A stretch of 64,000 nucleotides of DNA from Papio anubis (lineage: Eukaryota > Chordata > Mammalia > Primates > Cercopithecidae), in the NCBI RefSeq assembly GCF_008728515.1, contig NC_044991.1, positions 39,636,968 to 39,700,967 on the forward strand, in the 5' to 3' direction. The notes beneath the pieces are model-generated. The model saw nothing but the letters and a program-made list of their open reading frames with translations. It was not told the DNA's origin and did no database searches. A program made the translations under genes and the position numbers. Below, in pieces: positions 57,941 through 64,000 of the stretch; position 1 is the stretch's first letter; each line of letters starts with the position of its first letter.

Positions 57941-58957
57941 ATAGGGAAAAAGCAGGGCAGAAAAGCTGGAAATTCAAAAAATCAGAGCGCATCTCCCACT
58001 TCAAAGGAACGCAGCTCATCGCCAGCAACAGAACAAAGCTGGAAGGAGAATGACTTTGACGAGTTGAGAGAAGAAGGCTTCAGTCAATCAAACCTCTCAG
58101 AGTTAAAGGAGGAACTACAGAACCAGCGCAAAAAAACTAAAAACCTTTAAAAAAGAATGGATGAATGGATAACAAGAATAATTAATGCAGAGAAGACCTT
58201 AAAAGAACTGATAGAGACAAAAACCAAACATGAGAACTACGTGACAAATGCACAAGCTTCAGTAACCAACTCGATCAACTGGAAGAAAGAGTATCAGCGA
58301 TTGAAGATCAAATGAATGAAATGAAGCGAGACGAGAAGTGTAGAGAAAAAAAGAGTAAAAAGAAATGAACAAAGCCTCCAAGAAATACGGGATTATGTGA
58401 AAAGACCAAATCTACGTCTGATTGGGGTGCCTGAAAGTGACGGGGAAAATGGAACCAAGTTGGGAAACACTCTGCAGGATATCATCCAGGAGAACTTCCC
58501 CAACCTAGTAGGGCAGGCCAACATTCAAATTCAGGAAATACAGAGAACACCACAAAGATACTCCTCGAGAAGAGCAACTCCAAGACACATAATTGTCAGA
58601 TTCACCAAAGTTGAAATGAAGGAAAAAATCTTAAGGGCAGCCAGAGAGAAAGGTCAGGTTACACACAAAGGGAAACCCATCAGACTAACAGCAGATCTCT
58701 CGGCAGAAACTCTCCAAGCCAGAAGAGAGTGGGGGCCAATATTCAACATTCTTATAGAAAAGAATTTTCAACCCAGAATTTCATATCTAGCCAAACTAAG
58801 TTTCATAAGTGAAGGAGAAATAAAATCCTTTACAGACAAGCAAATGCTTAGAGATTTTGTCACCACCAGGCCTGCCCTACAAGAGATCCTGAAGGAAGCA
58901 CTAAACATGGAAAGGAACAACAGGTACCAACCATTGCAAAAACATGTCAAAATGTAA
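57941..58957 (+). pseudogene. L1 ORF1: L1 ORF1 (RNA-binding chaperone), inactivated
   Basis: ORF1p is the trimeric RNA-binding protein of LINE-1, with a coiled coil, an RRM and a C-terminal domain. The span is 1017 bases, exactly 338 codons plus stop. The start codon is ATA instead of ATG (57941), a TAA stop interrupts at 58148-58150, and compensating small indels occur near 58222 and 58350 in the coiled-coil region. From 58397 the frame is open for 186 codons to the natural stop. It contains 'RPNLRLIGVPESDG' (RRM start), 'RATPRHIIVRFTKVE' and the C-terminal 'AETLQARREWGPIFNIL'. No functional full-length protein is expected. Confidence 0.93.
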
Positions 58958-59020
58958 AGTCCATTGATGCTAGGAAGAACCTGCATCAACTAGCAAGCAA
59001 AATAACCAGCTAATAACATA

Positions 59021-62000
59021 ATGACAGGATCAAGTTCACACATAACAATATTAACCTTAAATGTAAATGGACTAAATGCTCCAATTAAAAGACACAGACT
59101 GGCAAATTGGATAAAGAGTCAAGACCCATCAGTTTGCTGTATTCAGGAGACCCATCTTACATGCAGAGACACACAAAGGCTCAAAATAAAGGGATGGAGG
59201 AAGATCTACCAAGCAAATGGAAAACAAAAAAAAGCAGGGGTTGCAATACTAGTCTCTGATAAAACAGACTTTAAACCATCAAAGATCAAAAGAGACAAAG
59301 AAGGCCATTACATAATGGTAAAGGGATCAATTCAACAGGAAGAGCTAACTATCCTAAATATATATGCACCCAATACAGGAGCACCCAGATTCATAAAGCA
59401 AGTCCTTAGAGACTTACAAAGAGACTTAGACTCCCATACAATAATAATGGGAGACTTCAACACCCCACTGTCAACATTAGACAGATCAACGGGACAGAAA
59501 GTCAACAAGGATATCCAGGAATTGAACTCAACTCTGCACCAAGCGGACCTAATACGCATCTACAGAACTCTCCACCCCAAATCAGCAGAATATACATTCT
59601 TCTCAGCACCACATCGCACTTATTCCAAAATTGACCACATAGTTGGAAGTAAAGCACTCTTCAGCAAATGTAAAAGAATAGAAATTATAACAAACTGTCT
59701 CTCAGACCACAGTGCAATCAAACTAGAACTCAGGACTAAGAAACTCAATCAAAACCACTCAACTACATGGAAACTGAACAACCTGCTCCTGAATGACTAC
59801 CGGGTACATAACAAAATGAAGGCAGAAAGAAAGATGTTCTTTGAAACCAATGAGAACAAAGATACAACATACCAGAATCTCTGGGACACATTTAAAGCAG
59901 TGTGTAGAGGGAAATTTATAGCACTAAATGCCCACAAGAGAAAGCAGGAAAGATCTAAAATTGACACCCTAACATCACAATTAAAAGAACTAGAGAAGCA
60001 AGAGCAAACACATTCAAAAGCTAGCAGAAGGCAAGAAATAACTAAGATCAGAGCACAACTGAAGGAGACAGAGAAACAAAAAACCCTCCAAAAAAATCAA
60101 TGAATCCAGGAGCTGGTTTTTTGAAAAGATCAACAAAATTGATAGACCACTAGCAAGACTAATAAAGAAGAAAAGAGAGAAGAATCAAACAGACGCAATA
60201 AAAAATGATAAAGGGGATATCACCACCGACCCCACAAAAATACAAACTACCATCAGAGAATACTATAAACACCTCTACGCAAATAAACTATGAAACCTAG
60301 AAGAAATGGATAATTTCCTGGACACTTACACTCTCCCAAGACTAAACCAGGAAGAAGCTGAATACCTGAATAGACCAATAGCAGGCTCTGAAATTGAGGC
60401 AATAATTAATAGCCTACCAACCAAAAGAAGTCCAGGACCAGACGGATTCACAGCCGAATTCTACCAGAGGTACAAGGAGGAGCTGGTACCATTCCTTCTG
60501 AAGCTATTCCAATGAATAGAAAAAGAGGAAATCCTCCCTAACTCATTTTATGAGACCAACATCATCCTGATACCAAAGCCTGGCAGAGACACAACAAAAA
60601 AAGAGAATTTTAGACCAATATCCCTGATGAACATCGATGCAAAAATCCTCAATAAAATACTGGCAAACCAAATCCAGCAGAACATCAAAAAGCTTGTCCA
60701 CCATGATCAAGTGGGCTTCATCCCTGGGATGCAAGGCTGGTTCAACATTCGTAAATCAATAAACATAATCCAGCATATAAACAGAACCAAAGACAAGAAC
60801 CACATGATTCTCTCAATAGATGCAGAAAAGGCCTCTGACAAAATTCAATAGCCCTTCATGCTAAAAACTCTCAATAAATTCGGTATTGATGGAATGTATC
60901 TCAAAATAATAAGAGCTATTTATGACAAACCCACAGCCAATGTCATACTAAATGGGCAAAAACGGGAAGCATTCCCTTTGAAAACCGGCACAAGACAGGG
61001 ATGCCCTCTCTCACCACTCCTATTCAACATAGTGTTGGAAGTTCTGGCTAGGGCAACCAGGCAAGAGAAAGAAATAAAGGGTATTCAGTTAGAAAAAGAA
61101 GAAGTCAAATTGTCCCTGCTTGCAGATGACATGACTGTATATTTAGAAAACCCCATTGTCTCAGCCCAAAATCCCCTTAAGCTGATAAGCAACTTCAGCA
61201 AAGTCTCAGGATACAAAATTAATGTGCAAAAATCACAAGCATTCTTATACACCAGTAACAGACAAACAGAGAGTCAAATCATGAATGAACTCCCATTCAC
61301 AATAGCTTCAAAGAAATAAAATACCTAGGAATCCAATTTACAAGGGATGTAAAGGACCTCTTCAAGGGGAACTACAAACCACTGCTCAGCTCAATGAAAT
61401 AAAAGAGGACACAAACAAATGGAAGAACATACCATGCTCATGGATAGGAAGAATCAATATTGTGAAAATGGCTCTACTGCCCAAGGTAATTTATAGATTC
61501 AATGCCATCCCCATTAAGCTACCAATGACTTTCTTTACAGAATTGGAAAAAACTGCTTTAAAGTTCATATGGAACCAAAAAAGACCCCGCATTGCCCAGA
61601 CAATCCCAAGCAAAAAGAACAAAGCTGGAGGCATCATGCTACCTGACTTTGAACTATACTACAAAGCTACAGTAACCAAAACAGCATGGTATTGGTACCA
61701 AAACAGAGATATAGACCAATGGAACAGAACAGGGCCCTCAGAAATAATACCACACATCCTCAGCCATCTGATCTTTGACAAACCTGAGAAAAACAAGAAA
61801 TAGGTAAAGGATTCCCTATTTAATAAATGGTGCTGGGAAAATTGGCTAGCCATAAGTAGAAAGCTGAAACTGGATCCTTTTCTTACTCCTTATATGAAAA
61901 TTAACTCAAGATGGATTGGAGACTTAAATGTTAGACCTAAAACCATAAAAACCCTAGAAGAAAACCTAGGTAATACCATTCAGGACATAGGCATGGGCAA

Positions 62001-62851
62001 GGACTTCATGTCTAAAACACCAAAAGCAACGGCAACAAAAGCAAAAATTGACAAATGGGATCTAATTAAACTAAAGAGCTTCTGCACAGCAAAAGAAACT
62101 ACCATCAGAGTGAACAGGCAACCTACAGAATGGGAGAAAATTTTTGCAATCTACTCATCTGACAAAGGGCTAATATCCAGAACCTATAAAGAACTCAAAC
62201 AAATTTACAAGAAAAAAACAACCCCATCAAAAAGTGGGCAAAGGATATGAAAAGACACTTCTCAAAAGAAGACATTCACATACAGCCAACAGACACATGA
62301 AAAAATGCTCATCATCACTGGCCATAAGAGAAATGCAAATCAAAACCACAATGAGATACCATCTCACACCAGTTAGAATGGCAATCATTAAAAAATCGGG
62401 AAACAACAGGTGCTGGAGAGGATGTGGAGAAATAGGAACACTTTTACACTGTTGGTGGGACTGTAAACTAGTTCAACCACTGTGGAAAACAGTGTGGCGA
62501 TTTCTCAAGGATCTGGAACTAGAAATACCATTTGACCCAGCCATCCCATTACTGAGGATATACCCAAAGGATTATAAGTCATGCTGCTATAAAGACACAT
62601 GCACAGGTATGTTTATTGTGGCACTATTCACAATAGCAAAGAGCTGGAGTCAACCCAAATATCCATCAGTGACAGACTGGATTAAGAAAATGTGGCACAT
62701 ATACACCACGGAATACTATGCAGTCATAAAAAAGGATGAGTTCGTGTCCTTTGTAGGGACATGGATGCAGTTAGAAACCATCATTCTCAGCAAACTATCG
62801 CAAGAACAGAAAACCAAATACCGCATGTTCTCACTCATAGGTGGGAATTGA
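59021..62851 (+). pseudogene. L1 ORF2: L1 ORF2 (endonuclease/reverse transcriptase), inactivated
   Basis: ORF2p nicks DNA and reverse-transcribes its RNA. The first 360 codons (59021-60103) are open and cover the APE-type endonuclease. Its hallmark segments are all present: 'LTLNVNGLNAPIKRHR', 'CIQETHLT', 'IIMGDFNTPLS' and 'SDHSAIKLEL'. A frameshift in an A7 run near 60090 ends this frame. Further stops lie at 60291 (TGA), 60513 (TGA), 60849 (TAG) and 61801 (TAG), and frame changes near 61314, 61390, 62220 and 62272. The reverse-transcriptase active-site motif at 61119-61130 reads LADD, not FADD, and a nearby conserved Phe in motif A is Ser. The C-terminal Cys-rich segment 'CWRGCGEIGTLLHCWWDC' is intact. 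Overall length is near canonical, so decay was by point changes and small indels. Confidence 0.95.
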
Positions 62852-63060
62852 ACAATGAGATCACTTGGACGCAGGAAGGGGAACATCACACACCAGGTCC
62901 TACTGTGGGGGGGCGGGGGATAGCATTAGGAGATATACCCAATGTAAATGACGAGTTAATGGGTGCAGTACACCAACATGGCACATGTATGCATATGTAA
63001 CAAACCTGCACGTTGTGCACATGTACCCTAGAACTTAAAGTATTAAAAAAAAAAAAAAAA
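62852..63060 (+). terminator. L1 3' UTR and poly-A
   Basis: Contains the G-rich polypurine tract 'ctgtgggggggcgggg', the conserved 'aacctgcacgttgtgcacat' and 'accctagaacttaaagta', a weak ATTAAA signal and the A18 tail at 63043-63060. Confidence 0.9.
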
Positions 63061-63090
63061 ATCTCCAGACATTTCCAGACAGAAAAAAAA
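63061..63090 (+). repeat. Putative L1 3'-transduced segment
   Basis: After the L1 poly-A come 22 non-L1 bases beginning 'atctccagacatttccagac' and then A8, directly followed by the right target duplication. This order (L1, A tract, foreign DNA, A tract, target duplication) is that of a 3' transduction. Confidence 0.75.
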
Positions 63091-63103
63091 GAAAAGATTA
63101 TCA
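63091..63103 (+). repeat. L1 target-site duplication, right copy
   Basis: An exact 13-base match to 56895-56907, which fixes the right boundary of the insertion. Confidence 0.93.
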
Positions 63104-64000
63104 GTCCTTCCCTCTATCTTGGTCTAAGTGACCAATAAAAGGATCTTCCCTTTCACTGTTTCTGCCTCTCATCTTTGGACCATTTTGAAGGATGTACAAA
63201 TAGACACTTTGTCTAAAATGGAAGTGAGTAAGAGACTCTCTATTTATTATGCAACAGATTAAAATGATTGTAGGCAAATTTCTCCTGTCAACAATGATTA
63301 GGTTACATAGCAAGATTTTAAAATGGACCTCAGGAATCGCACTGTATATTAGCTCTAAGCAAAATGAAAAACTCTAAATTATAATTTAAATCAACCAGGA
63401 ATGAGTTCTATTCCTATTCAGAATCATCAGCTTACTTCATGCATTTTATCTGACAGAAGGACAAACCAGCAATTTGAAAGACTTAAAGAATTATTAGGTC
63501 ATTCTGTAAAAGGAGAAGCCAAAGCAAGCACACAGAACATACATGCATCAGTTAGTATTTCCTGAAAGCCTACTGCATCCCAGGCACTGGGGTGAGTCCA
63601 ATGCTCATTTCTAAGTGATGACCTGTGTCCCACGTGGTCCCATCCTACTGCTCTCCCTGACACTGAAAGGCCAGACAGACTCCCTGGGTGCATTCAGCTC
63701 ACATGGTGCAATAGAACCAAGGGCTCTGGGATGTCCCTGTGCTCCACACCGCCCCCATTTTGTTGCTCCTACCTGCCCACAAGATTGCACATGAGGACAG
63801 AAAGGCATAATGCAAAAATTCTATTGTTGAAAAGACCTAACAAGTTCAAAAAATATGGCCAGGGTCTGGGAAAGGACATAATGAATCATTAGGAACTACT
63901 CTACTTAAAGACCATTTGTATTATTTTTTAAAGACATTTGCTATATGCCCCCCTTATCAGGGTGCTCCTTAGTACATCTCTTTCATCAGGAGTTCATTAA
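63104..64000. other. Unique DNA, nothing recognised
   Basis: A phrase at 63550-63610 ('cctactgcatcccaggcact') faintly recalls MIR or L2 but is too short to call. No supported exon. Confidence 0.4.

Larger units (their letters stand above)
56908..63090 (+). mobile_element. Full-length L1PA-type LINE-1 (degenerate) with short 3' transduction
   Basis: A complete LINE-1: 5' UTR (56908-57940), ORF1 (57941-58957), 63-base spacer, ORF2 (59021-62851), 3' UTR (62852-63042), poly-A (63043-63060), 22 transduced bases plus a second poly-A (63061-63090), and 13-bp target duplications outside. ORF lengths equal the canonical ones almost exactly (339 and about 1277 codon-equivalents), so the element was intact on insertion. 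It now has a lost ORF1 start, five or more stops and several frameshifts. Divergence suggests a copy tens of millions of years old, of primate L1PA age. Confidence 0.95.

Noticed and set aside
1..64000. tRNA, 5S, U6 or other small RNA genes
   Set aside because: Only Alu-internal pol III box-like sequences were noticed; no cloverleaf or snRNA sequence was recognised by eye.

Overview
The window is primate nuclear DNA, most probably from an Old World monkey (macaque, baboon or vervet group). It is dense in Alu SINEs, L1 LINEs, THE1/MaLR and ERVK LTRs, and hAT and Tigger DNA-transposon fossils. Three young AluY copies (40761-41053, 49416-49679, 50653-50952) share right-arm variants that I associate with cercopithecid AluYR elements: 'GGCATAAACCCGGG' in two of them and the 'ATCCGGCCACTG' class in all three (one copy reads ATCTGG). 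The usual human AluY reads GGCGTGAACC and ATCGCGCCACTG. The lineage call rests on remembered subfamily diagnostics.

Layout. 1-16.3 kb: mostly unique DNA with MIR, L1M, Alu and L2 fossils. 16.3-20.8 kb: a THE1 LTR carrying an inverted duplication, a strong candidate minus-strand coding exon (16900-17071), a MER1B element, an L1M split by an Alu, and a short dispersed duplication. 20.8-36.9 kb: largely unique sequence with isolated fossils. 36.9-42.4 kb: an L1M ORF2 fragment abutting a truncated ERVK LTR, a MER8-like element, a young AluY and a 1-kb Tigger. 43.5-46.6 kb: a CpG-retaining reading frame and two well-formed candidate minus-strand exons. 47-56 kb: Alus, an L1M 5' end, MER20 and HAL1/L1M remains. 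56.9-63.1 kb: a full-length L1PA-type LINE-1 with 13-bp target-site duplications and a short apparent 3' transduction.

Genes. No complete gene is visible. The best protein-coding evidence is three minus-strand exons (46468-46578, 45928-46056, 16900-17071). All have splice signals, all read in phase 0 and they could be the 3' end of one gene transcribed right to left, which would make most of the window intron. I do not recognise the protein. The largest coding relic is L1 ORF1/ORF2, both inactivated, although the first 360 codons of ORF2 (endonuclease region) remain open.

No CRISPR array, prokaryotic operon, tRNA, rRNA or clearly novel system was found. The unusual items are local rearrangements (templated or duplicated segments), nested insertions and the unidentified exons. 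Repeat family names come from remembered consensus sequences, not from a database run, and boundaries are good to roughly 5-20 bases unless target-site duplications fix them.
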